64,000 bases of DNA from Candidatus Aminicenantota bacterium (GTDB lineage Bacteria; Acidobacteriota; Aminicenantia; UBA2199), in the NCBI GenBank assembly GCA_026393835.1, contig JAPKZK010000146.1, forward strand, positions 18,835 through 82,834, in the 5' to 3' direction. The translations under genes and the position numbers were made by a program. Below, in pieces: positions 8,446 through 16,987 of the stretch; position 1 is the first letter of the stretch, and the number at the start of each line of letters is the position of its first letter. The notes beneath the pieces are model-generated. The model was not told where the DNA came from. It was given only the letters and a program-made list of their open reading frames with translations, and searched no databases.

Positions 8446-9603
8446 ATGTTTGAATATCAACAAAACCATCGATATTTTGCCCAGGCCGGGAAAGGGCTCG
8501 AGCAATTGGCCCAAAGCGAGCTGGAGGAACTGGGGGCCGAGGATTGCATAGAAGGATTTTGCGGGGTTTACTTCAATGCGTCGCAAGAGACCCTGTACCG
8601 GATCAATTATTGCGGCCGCATCATCAGCCGGGTATTGGCGCCGCTGGTATCGTTTCCCTGCACGGCGGAACAGGTGTTATATAAAAAAGCCCAGTCTGTG
8701 GATTGGGCAAGTATTTTTCCTGTGGAGAAAACGTTTGCGATTTTTTCCAGTGTATCCGACAGCCGTATTACGCACTCCCAGTTTGCTTCCCTCCGGTTAA
8801 AGGACGCCATTGCCGATTATTTTCGTAAGAAATACGGCCGGCGGCCGGATGTCAACCCGGAGGAGCCCGACGTCTGGTTAAACCTGAATATCCGTAAGGA
8901 TCAGGCGGTAATCAGCCTGGACACTTCGGGTGGATCGCTGCACCGCCGGGGGTACCGCAAGGCCACCGTGGCGGCCCCGATACAGGAAACGTTGGCGGCC
9001 GCTGTCATTCGCATCAGCGGCTGGCCGGGTCCGGATGACGAAATCAAACCTTTGTTGGACCCGATGTGTGGTTGCGGTACTTTGCTCTCGGAAGCACTGA
9101 TGGTTTATTCTCGTATTCCTTCGGGTTTTAAGCGGACCACTTTCGGTTTTTTTCATTTGCCGGATTTTGATTTCGACCTCTGGAGAAAGGTAAAAAATAC
9201 ATGTGACGGTCGTATCCGCGAGTATCCCCAGGGAGTGCGCTTGATAAAAGGGAGCGATATTTCACTCCAGGCAGTAGAGGCTTCATTACGAAATTTAAAA
9301 GAAATTCCCGGCGGGTTTCGTATTCCTGTGCAGCGTAAGGATTTCCGGGACATTCGCAAAGCGGAGAACCATGTTATTATCACGAATCCGCCTTATGGGG
9401 TTCGTATGAGCGACATGGAGAATTTGCAGGTTCTTTTCAAGGATATGGGGGATTTTCTTAAGCAGCGGTGTTTGGGTTCTACTGCTTACATCCTGGTGGG
9501 GAACAAGGAATTATCCAAGCATATCGGTTTGAAGATTTCCCGTCGTATCCCGCTTTTCAATGGTCCGTTGGAGATACGTTTAGTAAAAATCGAAGCGTAT
9601 TAG
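8446..9603 (+). CDS. THUMP-domain class I RNA methyltransferase (RlmL/YpsC-like)
   Basis: This 385-aa protein begins with a ferredoxin-like/THUMP region (about 1-160) and continues with a UPF0020 Rossmann methyltransferase. Visible motifs are DPMCGCGTLL (SAM loop, about 205-214) and the catalytic NPPYG at 314-318. The family methylates N2 of guanine in 23S rRNA; the exact site cannot be told from sequence alone. It starts 8 nt after the protease stop with no clear Shine-Dalgarno, suggesting coupling. Confidence 0.9.
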   Translation: MFEYQQNHRYFAQAGKGLEQLAQSELEELGAEDCIEGFCGVYFNASQETLYRINYCGRIISRVLAPLVSFPCTAEQVLYKKAQSVDWASIFPVEKTFAIFSSVSDSRITHSQFASLRLKDAIADYFRKKYGRRPDVNPEEPDVWLNLNIRKDQAVISLDTSGGSLHRRGYRKATVAAPIQETLAAAVIRISGWPGPDDEIKPLLDPMCGCGTLLSEALMVYSRIPSGFKRTTFGFFHLPDFDFDLWRKVKNTCDGRIREYPQGVRLIKGSDISLQAVEASLRNLKEIPGGFRIPVQRKDFRDIRKAENHVIITNPPYGVRMSDMENLQVLFKDMGDFLKQRCLGSTAYILVGNKELSKHIGLKISRRIPLFNGPLEIRLVKIEAY

Positions 9604-9621
9604 CGGGCGGCTTAAATAATC

Positions 9622-9678
9622 AAAAGTTTTAGGAGGTCCAGGAACCCTTTTTCAAAAGGGTTCCTGGCCGCCGGAGGC
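9622..9678. repeat. REP-like intergenic hairpin element
   Basis: AAAAGTTTTAGGAGGT is followed by a strong hairpin (9638-9667; CCAGGAACCC with GGGTTCCTGG) and ends in GGCCGCCGGAGGC. The same architecture and terminal word form half of the element at 18804-18930. It lies between the convergent methyltransferase and tex genes, so it could terminate either. Confidence 0.6.
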
Positions 9679-9741
9679 AGTAATTTTTAATGGCGCTGAG
9701 CCAGATGAAGCATTAACTCTTAACCTCCCGGTACAGTCCTA

Positions 9742-12024
9742 CTAACGGGACCCCCAGCTTGGGGGAGCCCACTTTCGTTTCAGGCTTTCCAGTAAGTCTT
9801 CGGTTTTAGCTTTTTGTGGGACCGGTTGTTGGTGGTCTTGTTTTTTATGGTCTTTTTTATTTTTGTGCTCGCTCTTTTTGGGCGGTTCCTGTAAAGCCTT
9901 TATGCTCAACTGGATGCGTTTCAACTTCAAATCCACGGTCAATACTTTAACTTTGATCTTGTCGCCGACGCTCACTACTTCTTCGGCGTTGGTTATGAAA
10001 TGGTGGGAGAGTTCGGAGACATGAACCAACCCGTCCTGGTGAACCCCGATATCCACAAAAGCGCCGAAGCGTGTGACATTGGTTACCACGCCCTTTAATA
10101 CCAGCCCTTCTTGAAGGTCTTCGAGACTCTCCACGCCTTCCTCGAATTCAAAGAGATCGAAATCTTCCCTGGGATCGCGACCGGGATGTTCCAATTCCTT
10201 GAGAATATCCCGGATGGTGGGAACGCCGAAATTTTCAGTCACAAAATCCGCGGGTTTGACTTTTTCCAGCAGTTCTTTATTACGAACTAGGCGGGGAATG
10301 TTTACGCCCAGTTTTTCGCACATATTTTCCACGATAAAGTAAGATTCCGGGTGAATGCCCGTGGCGTCCAGCGGGTTTTCCCCGCTCCGCAGCCGGAAGA
10401 AACCCGCGCTTTGTTGGAACGCCCTGGCGCCGAACATGCGTACATTGTTCAGCTCGTCGCGGCGGTTAAACATACCGTGTTCATTGCGGTACTCCACGAT
10501 ATTTTTCGCCAGGGTGGGGCCGATGCCGGAGACATATTTCAATAAATGGTAAGAGGCCGTGTTCAGTTCCACGCCCACGCGGTTCACCACGGAGGTCACC
10601 ACGTGATCCAGTTTCGTTTTCAGGAGCGGTTGGTTGACGTCGTGTTGGTACTGCCCTACCCCGATGGATTTAGGTTCGATCTTTACCAGTTCCGCCAGGG
10701 GGTCCTGAAAGCGCCTGCCGATGGAAACAGAACCACGGACCGTAACATCCCTGTCCGGGAACTCTTCCCTGCCGGCGGCAGACGCCGAATAAACCGATGC
10801 GCCGGCCTCGCTGGTCACTGTAACGATGACGCCTTCGGGTACAACGCTTTTGAAAAACTGGTGCGTTTCCCGCGAAGCCGTGCCGTTGCCGATAACCACC
10901 GCCTGTATTTTATATTTTTCAATTAATGCTTTAACCGTTTTCGTCGCCCCGGCGATATCTTCCTGGGGCTTGGTGGGGAATATCGTGACCGTATCCAGCA
11001 GTTTCCCGGTTTCATCCAGCACCACCAATTTGCAGCCGGTGCGGAAGCCCGGGTCGGCGCCGATGACGCGTAAATTCCCTGCCGGGGCGCTGAGCAGGAG
11101 GTTTTCGATATTAAGGGCAAACACGCGGATGGCTTCTTCGTCGGCCCTTTTCTTCAATTCCGATTGGATATCCTGCTCGATGGAAGGCAGCAGCAGGCGG
11201 GATAATGCATCCGTTAAGACTTCGTCCAGGTATTGGCAGCGGGGGTGGGTATTATCGAAAAGCGTATGCCGGAATTTATTTTGCACCAGTTCTTTATCGA
11301 TATCGATGTGGTTTTTAAGGACCTTTTCCGTTTCCCCGCGCCGGACCGCCAGGATGCGGTGCGACGGGATGGTTTTGACGGATTCTTTGAAATCATAATA
11401 CTGCTCGAATTTGGACCGTTCTTTTTCAAATTCTTTGGTAACGGCCACGATCAATAGGCCTTTTTCCGCGACTTCTTCGCGGATGAATTTTCGCAGCCCG
11501 GCGTTTTCCGAGAAGATTTCAGCGATAATATGGCCCGCGCCTTCCAGGGCTTCCGCGATGGAATTTACCTGTTTCTCTTCGGAGACAAACGGGGCGGCCA
11601 GGGCTTCCAGCGCTTCGGTAATGGCCGGGTCCAATATGGAAAGGGCCAGCGGTTCCAGGCCTTTTTCTTTAGCGATTGTGGCCTTGGTGCGGCGTTTGGG
11701 TTTATAGGGAAGGTAAATATCTTCCAATTCCGTTTTGGAATAGGTATCTTCGATTTTCTTCTTCAGTTCATCGGTTAGTTTTCCCTGGCTTTCGATGGTA
11801 TTCAGCACCGTTTCTTTTCGTTCGTTTAGTTCTTTTACATAATCAAAGTTTTCTTTGACCTGCTGGACTTTTAATTCATCGAGGTCCCCGGTTCGTTCTT
11901 TGCGGTACCTGGAGATAAAGGGGACGGTATTCCCCTCGATCAGCATTTCCACCACATTGTGGGCCTGGAAGAGTTGGGCCTGGCAGGTTTTAGCAATATA
12001 GTTCAAATCTTTTTCAGTTAACAT
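9742..12024 (-). CDS. tex: Tex family S1 RNA-binding transcriptional accessory protein
   Basis: The protein of about 760 residues has the Tex order: N-terminal helical/HTH region (TVPFISRYRKERTGDLDE), YqgF/RuvX-like nuclease-fold domain (RVIGADPGFRTGCKL), helix-hairpin-helix motifs (YVSGIGPTLAKNIVEYR) and a C-terminal S1 domain (GLVLKGVVTNVTRFGAFVDIGVHQDGLVHVSELS). A Lys-rich tail follows. Tex acts in transcription and RNA turnover. The reading frame stays open 123 codons upstream, but those residues are not Tex-like. GGAGGA at 12028-12033 places the start at the ATG at 12024 (or 12027). Confidence 0.94.
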   Translation of the reverse strand: MLTEKDLNYIAKTCQAQLFQAHNVVEMLIEGNTVPFISRYRKERTGDLDELKVQQVKENFDYVKELNERKETVLNTIESQGKLTDELKKKIEDTYSKTELEDIYLPYKPKRRTKATIAKEKGLEPLALSILDPAITEALEALAAPFVSEEKQVNSIAEALEGAGHIIAEIFSENAGLRKFIREEVAEKGLLIVAVTKEFEKERSKFEQYYDFKESVKTIPSHRILAVRRGETEKVLKNHIDIDKELVQNKFRHTLFDNTHPRCQYLDEVLTDALSRLLLPSIEQDIQSELKKRADEEAIRVFALNIENLLLSAPAGNLRVIGADPGFRTGCKLVVLDETGKLLDTVTIFPTKPQEDIAGATKTVKALIEKYKIQAVVIGNGTASRETHQFFKSVVPEGVIVTVTSEAGASVYSASAAGREEFPDRDVTVRGSVSIGRRFQDPLAELVKIEPKSIGVGQYQHDVNQPLLKTKLDHVVTSVVNRVGVELNTASYHLLKYVSGIGPTLAKNIVEYRNEHGMFNRRDELNNVRMFGARAFQQSAGFFRLRSGENPLDATGIHPESYFIVENMCEKLGVNIPRLVRNKELLEKVKPADFVTENFGVPTIRDILKELEHPGRDPREDFDLFEFEEGVESLEDLQEGLVLKGVVTNVTRFGAFVDIGVHQDGLVHVSELSHHFITNAEEVVSVGDKIKVKVLTVDLKLKRIQLSIKALQEPPKKSEHKNKKDHKKQDHQQPVPQKAKTEDLLESLKRKWAPPSWGSR

Positions 12025-12232
12025 CATTCCTCCGGTGTTCGATTTTTTCCGATGGGTTAAGTTAGAGATTTTACCACATTTATTGTAGGACACAAGTCCC
12101 TTTTTTTTTTTCGCTGCGCAGGTGAGACGGGCGCCGGTTGAAATGAACCTTTGTTTTCCATGGGGAAAATATAAGATAAAGAGGCAGCGAATGCAATGTA
12201 AAAATAAATCGAAGCACGAAGCACGAAAGCGG

Positions 12233-12261
12233 TTGAAATTTTTTAAAAATAATATTATCAT
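12233..12261 (+). promoter_or_regulatory. hicBA promoter, predicted leaderless
   Basis: TTGAAA (12233-12238), a 17-bp spacer and TATCAT (12256-12261), with exactly 6 nt before the ATG at 12268. Confidence 0.6.
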
Positions 12262-12267
12262 ACAGCA

Positions 12268-12495
12268 ATGAGGTTGACAATGCATAATGAGTTTACAGCT
12301 ATAATCGAAAAAGATGAAGGTTGGTATATTGCTTATTCCCCGGAAATCCCCGGGGCAAACGGGCAGGGAAGGACGCTCGCTGAAGCTAAACAAAGCCTGG
12401 CAGAGGCAATTTCTTTCATCCTCGAAGATCGAAGGAAAGATATATTGCGGGGAGTACCTAAACGATCAATCCGGGAAGTTATAAGTATCGGATGA
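12268..12495 (+). CDS. hicB: HicB family antitoxin
   Basis: This 75-aa protein has the HicB pattern: FTAIIEKDEGWYIAYSPEIPG, then TLAEAKQSLAEAISFILE, a partial RNase H-like fold that binds and neutralises HicA. The common C-terminal DNA-binding extension is short or absent. Two starts are possible. ATG 12268 lies 6 nt after the -10 box, a spacing repeated at four other genes here. ATG 12280 has a GAGG six nt upstream but would need a very short leader. It overlaps the toxin gene by ATGA, the antitoxin-first order. Confidence 0.85.
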   Translation: MRLTMHNEFTAIIEKDEGWYIAYSPEIPGANGQGRTLAEAKQSLAEAISFILEDRRKDILRGVPKRSIREVISIG

Positions 12496-12683
12496 AACGA
12501 AAGACTCTTTTAAGGCATCTCCGTAGATATGGGTGTTATCTAAAACGGGAAGGTAGTTCTCACTCTCTTTGGTGTGATCCTGGAACGGGGCATATTGAAG
12601 CAATTCCACGGCATACCGAGATACCGGATAAATTGGTAAAAAAAATCTGTTTTAATTTATCTGTTCCGGATATAAAAAAATAA
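12492..12683 (+). CDS. hicA: HicA family mRNA interferase toxin
   Basis: This 63-aa protein has the double-stranded-RNA-binding-like HicA fold signature: LLRHLRRYGCYLKREGSSHSLW, then HTEIPDKLVKKICFNL. HicA toxins cleave mRNA using a conserved histidine in the G-S-x-H segment; here this is H24 in GSSH. Translation is coupled to the antitoxin gene through ATGA. The pair stands just left of a large palindrome array. Confidence 0.85.
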   Translation: MKRKTLLRHLRRYGCYLKREGSSHSLWCDPGTGHIEAIPRHTEIPDKLVKKICFNLSVPDIKK

Positions 12684-12775
12684 AAGGATTTAGAAAATAG
12701 ATTGCCCACGAAATCCTCAGCGCCGGCGTTCGGATCCTTTAATTATGGTAGAAAAGCTTCGTTCCTCTTCCTGCA

Positions 12776-13095
12776 ACCGGTGAAATTGTTATTTTAACCG
12801 GTTAAACTGAAGAATTCACCGGTTAAAATGATAATTTAACCGGTTGGTATGACGTTTTAACCGGTTGATTTCACGATTTAACCGGTTAAATGGACGTTTT
12901 AACCGGTTGATTTCACAATTTAACCGGTTAAATAGACGTTTTAACCGGTTAGTACGACATTTTAACCGGTTGGTTCCACGATTTAACCGGTTAAACTGAT
13001 GTTTTAACCGGTTGGTACGGCATTCTAACCGGTTGATTTGTCATTTCTACCGGTTGATTCCACATTTCTACCGGTGTTATGGCAATTCAACCGGT
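12776..13095. repeat. Tandem array of 16 ACCGGT palindromes at 21-bp period
   Basis: ACCGGT occurs at 12776, 12797, 12818, 12839, 12860, 12881, 12902, 12923, 12944, 12965, 12986, 13007, 13028, 13049, 13070 and 13090. Fourteen intervals are exactly 21 bp and the last is 20. Most units extend to TTAACCGGTTRA. The 9-bp spacers vary (e.g. GATTTCACG, AATGGACGT). Identical spacing of two helical turns puts every palindrome on the same DNA face. The period also gives a heptapeptide register (FNRLxxx), but one unit carries a stop and there is no ribosome-binding site, so it is probably not coding. The last unit lies about 140 bp before the promoter of the 13272 gene. Confidence 0.95.
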
Positions 13096-13236
13096 TGTTT
13101 TCTCGTCCGGCCCATTTTTCCCTGACAAAAATCAGTGCTAATCAGTGTAATCGCCCATACGTGGACTTATGTTTTTTTCAATTCGTGGTAATTCGTGCAA
13201 TTCGTGGGCAACAATTTGAGTTTCGGATTTGGGGTA

Positions 13237-13265
13237 TTGACTTTTTATATTTTTTCTTATACCAT
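13237..13265 (+). promoter_or_regulatory. Sigma70-type promoter, predicted leaderless
   Basis: TTGACT (13237-13242), a 17-bp spacer and TACCAT (13260-13265), with exactly 6 nt before the ATG at 13272. This fixes the start of the membrane protein gene well inside a longer open frame. Confidence 0.6.
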
Positions 13266-13271
13266 ATCCTC

Positions 13272-13649
13272 ATGACCATATTAAAGAAGTTAACGGTAAT
13301 ATTGCTTGCTATATTCTACATCGGCCTCATTGGATTTTCCGTTGTTGGACTTTGCTTAAACGGTATAAACCAGATACAACCCAATGTGTTTTACTTTGTA
13401 CTTATCGGATTATTCCTGTTTCCACTGTTGTTGAAATTTATTCCCGCCCTGGAGTCGTTCAATATATTTGGGTTCGAACTAAAATTCCAGAAAGAACTGG
13501 AAGAGACAAAGCGACACGTAAATGACCTGCAAACCGTCGGCGATGAAAAAATGAAGCAATACATTCTTCAATTTGTCAAAGAGGAATATCTTACCGATGA
13601 GGGCAAAAGGACTTTACAAGAGTTAAGGGAGGATTCAGATGCAGCTTGA
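13272..13649 (+). CDS. Small two-helix membrane protein
   Basis: This 125-aa protein has two transmembrane segments (about 6-28 and 37-57) and a charged, helical cytoplasmic tail (KFQKELEETKRHVNDLQ, then a terminal helix). I do not recognise the family. The frame is open upstream into the palindrome array, but promoter spacing and the hydrophobic start support ATG 13272. It overlaps the winged-helix gene by 11 nt, so the two probably act together, perhaps with the membrane protein controlling the regulator. Confidence 0.7.
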   Translation: MTILKKLTVILLAIFYIGLIGFSVVGLCLNGINQIQPNVFYFVLIGLFLFPLLLKFIPALESFNIFGFELKFQKELEETKRHVNDLQTVGDEKMKQYILQFVKEEYLTDEGKRTLQELREDSDAA

Positions 13650-13887
13650 AGATATAGACGAAAAGGAAGTAGAAAATAAAATCTACGAATCGTTGCTTCA
13701 CCCGAAACATGAATGGAGAAGCATTGAAGGCATCATTAAGCAAACCAATTTAAGTCCAGAGAAAGTTAAGAATGGATTGTTACGGTTGATGAAGAAAAAG
13801 GAGGCGCGCAGAAGTTATGTCGCCGATATTAAAGGTAATAACCTTTATGGTTTAGTCAGCCGGGTAGACCGGAGTTTACAAAGGTAG
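13639..13887 (+). CDS. Small winged-helix-like protein
   Basis: This 82-aa protein starts behind AGGGAGGA inside the end of the membrane protein gene. The pattern IYESLLHPKHEWRSIEGI, then TNLSPEKVKNGLLRLMKKKEA and a short beta hairpin, is typical of a winged helix-turn-helix with the recognition helix at about 38-52. The basic recognition region suggests nucleic-acid binding. Its target is unknown; the array upstream is an obvious candidate but this is inference. Confidence 0.7.
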   Translation: MQLEDIDEKEVENKIYESLLHPKHEWRSIEGIIKQTNLSPEKVKNGLLRLMKKKEARRSYVADIKGNNLYGLVSRVDRSLQR

Positions 13888-13939
13888 TTTGCAGCGTTGT
13901 TTTGCTTGATAGGATGTTTAGGCGCTTGATGGTTTTTTT

Positions 13940-13969
13940 GTCCGTGTTCGTCCGTGTTCGTCCGTGGCT
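13940..13969 (-). repeat. Dispersed repeat, CACGGACGAACACGGA family
   Basis: On the minus strand this reads GCCACGGACGAACACGGA followed by a further partial copy. Related copies lie at 38040-38068, 38164-38193 and 38839-38871, with weaker ones at 24529-24560 and 37592-37619. The copies are intergenic and AT-flanked. Confidence 0.6.
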
Positions 13970-13986
13970 CCTCTTTTTTCGTTTTA

Positions 13987-14015
13987 TTGCAATTCAAAGG
14001 TATTTCCATTAAAAT
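13987..14015 (+). promoter_or_regulatory. Sigma70-type promoter, predicted leaderless
   Basis: TTGCAA (13987-13992), a 17-bp spacer and TAAAAT (14010-14015), with exactly 6 nt before the ATG at 14022. Confidence 0.55.
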
Positions 14016-14021
14016 AAAGGC

Positions 14022-14153
14022 ATGAAGAGCATAAGATTATTTAGAGGAAGCGCGAACGTAATAAAACAGGCCCACGAATTCAGAACAAACGCATCATTTG
14101 CAAATCATAATGCGATATGTTATACTGCCACCGGTGAACGATTATGGATATGA
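14022..14153 (+). CDS. Possible 43-aa leader or partner peptide
   Basis: A short frame starts 6 nt after a good -10 box and ends with a TGA that overlaps the ATG at 14150 of the next gene (ATGA). Both features argue for real translation coupled to the ATPase gene. The peptide (starting MKSIRLFRGSANVIKQ) has no family I recognise. It may be only a translated leader. Confidence 0.4.
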   Translation: MKSIRLFRGSANVIKQAHEFRTNASFANHNAICYTATGERLWI

Positions 14154-15877
14154 AAAAACTGGCTGTCGGTGAATCCGATTTTAAAGAAATAATTACAGGC
14201 AACTATTATTACGTAGATAAAACTCTCTTGATCAAAGATATTATCGACCGGGGCGACAAAATACTACTTATTCCCCGGCCCAGGCGTTTCGGCAAAACCC
14301 TCAATATTTCCATGCTGAAATATTTTTACGACTGCTGCCCGGAAATCATTCCCACTTCCCCCCCTTCACCGGAAAATAAACAACCCGGTTCGGAGAATCA
14401 TTATAAAAATTTATTCGATTCCCTTGCGATAAAGAATGCAGGCCGGGAATACACCGACAAAATGGGCAAATACCCGGTTATTTTTTTAACCTTTAAAAAT
14501 ATCAAAGAATCCGATTGGGAATCCTGTTTTTACAAGCTAAAGCAACTTATCCAGGATGAATATTTAAAACATGATTATCTTCTTGACGGTAAAACCCTGA
14601 AACCACAGGAGATGGTTTATTTTAAGAAAATTATGAACCTTGAAGGAAATAAAGCAGACTATGAAAACAGCCTGGAATACTTGCTTATTTTCTTAAACCG
14701 TTATTACGGCTCAGGGGTGGTTATTTTGATCGACGAGTACGATGGACCCATTCATGCGGGCTATACAAATAACTATTATGACGAAATCATCGAGTTTATA
14801 CGCAATTTCCTGTGCGCGGGCCTGAAAGATACCGGCCAGTACCTGGAAAAAAGTGTTATTACCGGGATTATGAGGATCGCCAGGGAATCGATTTTCTCCG
14901 GCCTGAATAACCCGGGCGTGTATACACTGCTGTCCGAGGAGTTTGCTGATAAATTCGGGTTCACGGAAAAAGAAATTGAAAAAATGCTTAAGGACTTTAA
15001 TGTCTTACATCTGTATGACCGGGTCCAGCAGTGGTATAACGGGTATAAGTTCGGCAACACGATTATTTACAATCCCTGGTCTGTCATTAACTTTCTCGCC
15101 GGCAAAGAAAAAGAACCGCAACCCTATTGGATCAATACCTCGGACAACAAAATCGTGGAAACATTACTGTCCAGGGGGGGCAAAGAGCTCAAAGAAGAAT
15201 TGGAGCAACTCATCCGCGGTGAAGTTATTGAAAAAACCATCGAAACTAATATTGTCTTGAAAGACATCGATTCCGATGAGGATACCTTGTGGAGTTTTCT
15301 CCTGATGGGGGGATATTTGAAGCAAACCGGGAAACGGATGGATAACTCCGGGAGTGTCTACTATAAAGTGGCAATACCCAATATGGAAGTGAGGACTATT
15401 TATAAACGGATTATCCAGCGGTATTTCAGCGACAAAATCGAAAATAAGAATTTGGAGCTCATGCTCAAAGCCCTTTTAAAAGGGGATATCGATATCTTCG
15501 AAGAAATTTTTTCCGGGTTCGTTACGACCGCGATGAGTTTTTTCGATATGGCGGCGGACCCGGAAAAGGTATATCATGCATTTGTGATGGGATTATTGCT
15601 CTGGCTTGACCCGGAGTACCAGGTAAAAAGCAACAGGGAAAGCGGGTACGGTAGATACGATATTATGATTATTCCCGGGGATGTATCGAAATTGGGTTAT
15701 GTGATCGAATTTAAGAAAGTCAGGAAAAATGAAACCGTGGAATCTGCCGTGGAATCTGCGTTGAAACAAATGAATGACCTGGAATACGAAACGGAACTGG
15801 TCGCACGGGGGGTAAAAAATTATAAAAAATTGGCCATCGTATTTAACGGTAAGGAAGTAACCATAAGGGAAAGTTAG
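14150..15877 (+). CDS. AAA-like ATPase with PD-(D/E)XK nuclease-like C-terminus (DUF1703 type)
   Basis: The N-terminus has the AAA-ATPase-like pattern of this family: LAVGESDFKEII ... YYVDKTLLIKDII, then the P-loop variant RPRRFGKTLNISML (about 44-57). A Walker-B-like stretch VVILIDEYDGPIHAGY lies near 193-208. The C-terminus (GYGRYDIMIIPGD ... YVIEFKKV) carries the D-x(n)-ExK pattern of a PD-(D/E)XK nuclease fold. Such proteins are frequent, often multi-copy and of unknown role; mobility or defence has been suspected. ATG 14150 overlaps the 43-aa frame by ATGA; ATG 14144 is also in frame. Confidence 0.85.
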   Translation: MKKLAVGESDFKEIITGNYYYVDKTLLIKDIIDRGDKILLIPRPRRFGKTLNISMLKYFYDCCPEIIPTSPPSPENKQPGSENHYKNLFDSLAIKNAGREYTDKMGKYPVIFLTFKNIKESDWESCFYKLKQLIQDEYLKHDYLLDGKTLKPQEMVYFKKIMNLEGNKADYENSLEYLLIFLNRYYGSGVVILIDEYDGPIHAGYTNNYYDEIIEFIRNFLCAGLKDTGQYLEKSVITGIMRIARESIFSGLNNPGVYTLLSEEFADKFGFTEKEIEKMLKDFNVLHLYDRVQQWYNGYKFGNTIIYNPWSVINFLAGKEKEPQPYWINTSDNKIVETLLSRGGKELKEELEQLIRGEVIEKTIETNIVLKDIDSDEDTLWSFLLMGGYLKQTGKRMDNSGSVYYKVAIPNMEVRTIYKRIIQRYFSDKIENKNLELMLKALLKGDIDIFEEIFSGFVTTAMSFFDMAADPEKVYHAFVMGLLLWLDPEYQVKSNRESGYGRYDIMIIPGDVSKLGYVIEFKKVRKNETVESAVESALKQMNDLEYETELVARGVKNYKKLAIVFNGKEVTIRES

Positions 15878-15938
15878 GAAGAGCAACATTCTTGCCTGTC
15901 CGGTGTTCATCCTTTTATATTTTTAACGTCACGACGGG

Positions 15939-15967
15939 TTGCATTTTTTTTCTATTTATGCGATAAC
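15939..15967 (+). promoter_or_regulatory. Putative promoter of the hflKC-like operon
   Basis: TTGCAT (15939-15944), a 17-bp spacer and GATAAC (15962-15967). An AAGGAGG ribosome-binding site lies downstream, before the ATG at 16001. Confidence 0.4.
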
Positions 15968-16000
15968 AATTGAATATCAAATAAAAAAGGAGGTATATAC

Positions 16001-16987
16001 ATGACGGACGAAATTATCGATCTTCAAGACTTTAGAAATAGGATCAAACCCAGGGTGGTCTTCGGCATTATCATGGCCATATTGGTTATATTCGCCGTAT
16101 TTTCCAGTTTCTATACCGTAGACCAGGAGGAAGAAGCCGTGGTCCTGCTGCTTGGAAAATACGACAGGACCACCGGACCCGGGTTACACTTCAAAATGCC
16201 CTTCGGCGTCGAAAAAAATTACAACGTCCCAACCCAACGCGTTCTAAAAGAAGAATTCGGGTTCCGTACCAATCAGCCGGGCATCGTAACCACTTACTCC
16301 ACGGGGAACTTCGAAGCGGAATCCGTAATGCTGACCGGCGACCTGAATATCGCCGATGTCACCTGGATCATCCAATACCGCATCAAAGACCCCTACGCCT
16401 GGCTCTTCCACGTAGAAGACCAGGGCAGGACTATCCGCGACATCTCCCAATCGGTGATCAACCTGCTGGTGGGGGACCTGGCGGTATTCGACGTGGTGAC
16501 CACGGAACGTACCCGGATCGAACAAAGGGGCCAGGATATGATGAATACCATATTTGACCGCTATAAAATGGGTATTCGCGTGGTAACGGTAAAACTGCAA
16601 AAAACCATGTACCCCAAGGGCGCGGTGCAGGACGCTTTCGAAGATGTTAATAAGGCCATCCAGGACCGTATCCGCTCCATTAACGAAGGCAAGGAAGCCT
16701 ATAACAACCTCATCCCCAAAGCCCGCGGCGAAGCGGAAAAAACCCTCCGGGAAGCCGAAGGCTATGCCATTGAGAAAATAAACCAGGCCAAAGGCGACGT
16801 GGCCCGGTTCCTGGCCGTACTGGGCGAATACAAAAAAAACCCCAATGTAACCCGGATCCGTCTCTACTATGATATGTTCGGGGCCGTACTCAGCAATTCC
16901 GAAGACACCGATCTTATCGATAAACAATTGGAAAATTTCCTGCCGGTCAAATCGCTGACCAAAGAGAAAAAAGGAGACAAACAATGA
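16001..16987 (+). CDS. hflK: SPFH/band 7 protein, HflK-like
   Basis: This 328-aa protein has one N-terminal transmembrane helix (about 19-41) followed by an SPFH domain (VDQEEEAVVLLLGKYDRTTGPGLHFKMPFG), a coiled-coil arm and a family-typical Glu/Ala-rich helix. HflK with HflC forms a membrane ring around the FtsH protease and limits its access to membrane substrates. A strong AAGGAGG precedes the ATG. It overlaps the HflC-like gene by ATGA. No ftsH lies in the window. Confidence 0.88.
   Translation: MTDEIIDLQDFRNRIKPRVVFGIIMAILVIFAVFSSFYTVDQEEEAVVLLLGKYDRTTGPGLHFKMPFGVEKNYNVPTQRVLKEEFGFRTNQPGIVTTYSTGNFEAESVMLTGDLNIADVTWIIQYRIKDPYAWLFHVEDQGRTIRDISQSVINLLVGDLAVFDVVTTERTRIEQRGQDMMNTIFDRYKMGIRVVTVKLQKTMYPKGAVQDAFEDVNKAIQDRIRSINEGKEAYNNLIPKARGEAEKTLREAEGYAIEKINQAKGDVARFLAVLGEYKKNPNVTRIRLYYDMFGAVLSNSEDTDLIDKQLENFLPVKSLTKEKKGDKQ

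Noticed and set aside
12025..12393. N-terminal extension of Tex
   Set aside because: The residues are not Tex-like and a GGAGGA site fits ATG 12024/12027.
12776..13095. CRISPR array
   Set aside because: Units are 21 bp with a 6-12-bp palindrome and 9-bp spacers; CRISPR repeats and spacers are each well over 20 bp, and no cas gene is present.
12790..13100. Heptapeptide-repeat protein (FNRLxxx) in the array
   Set aside because: One unit contains an in-frame TGA, there is no start with a ribosome-binding site, and several units drift. The downstream frame is better started at 13272 by its promoter.
16244..16984. 246-aa minus-strand frame opposite hflK
   Set aside because: Antisense shadow of a GC-biased gene, with His/Phe-rich nonsense composition.
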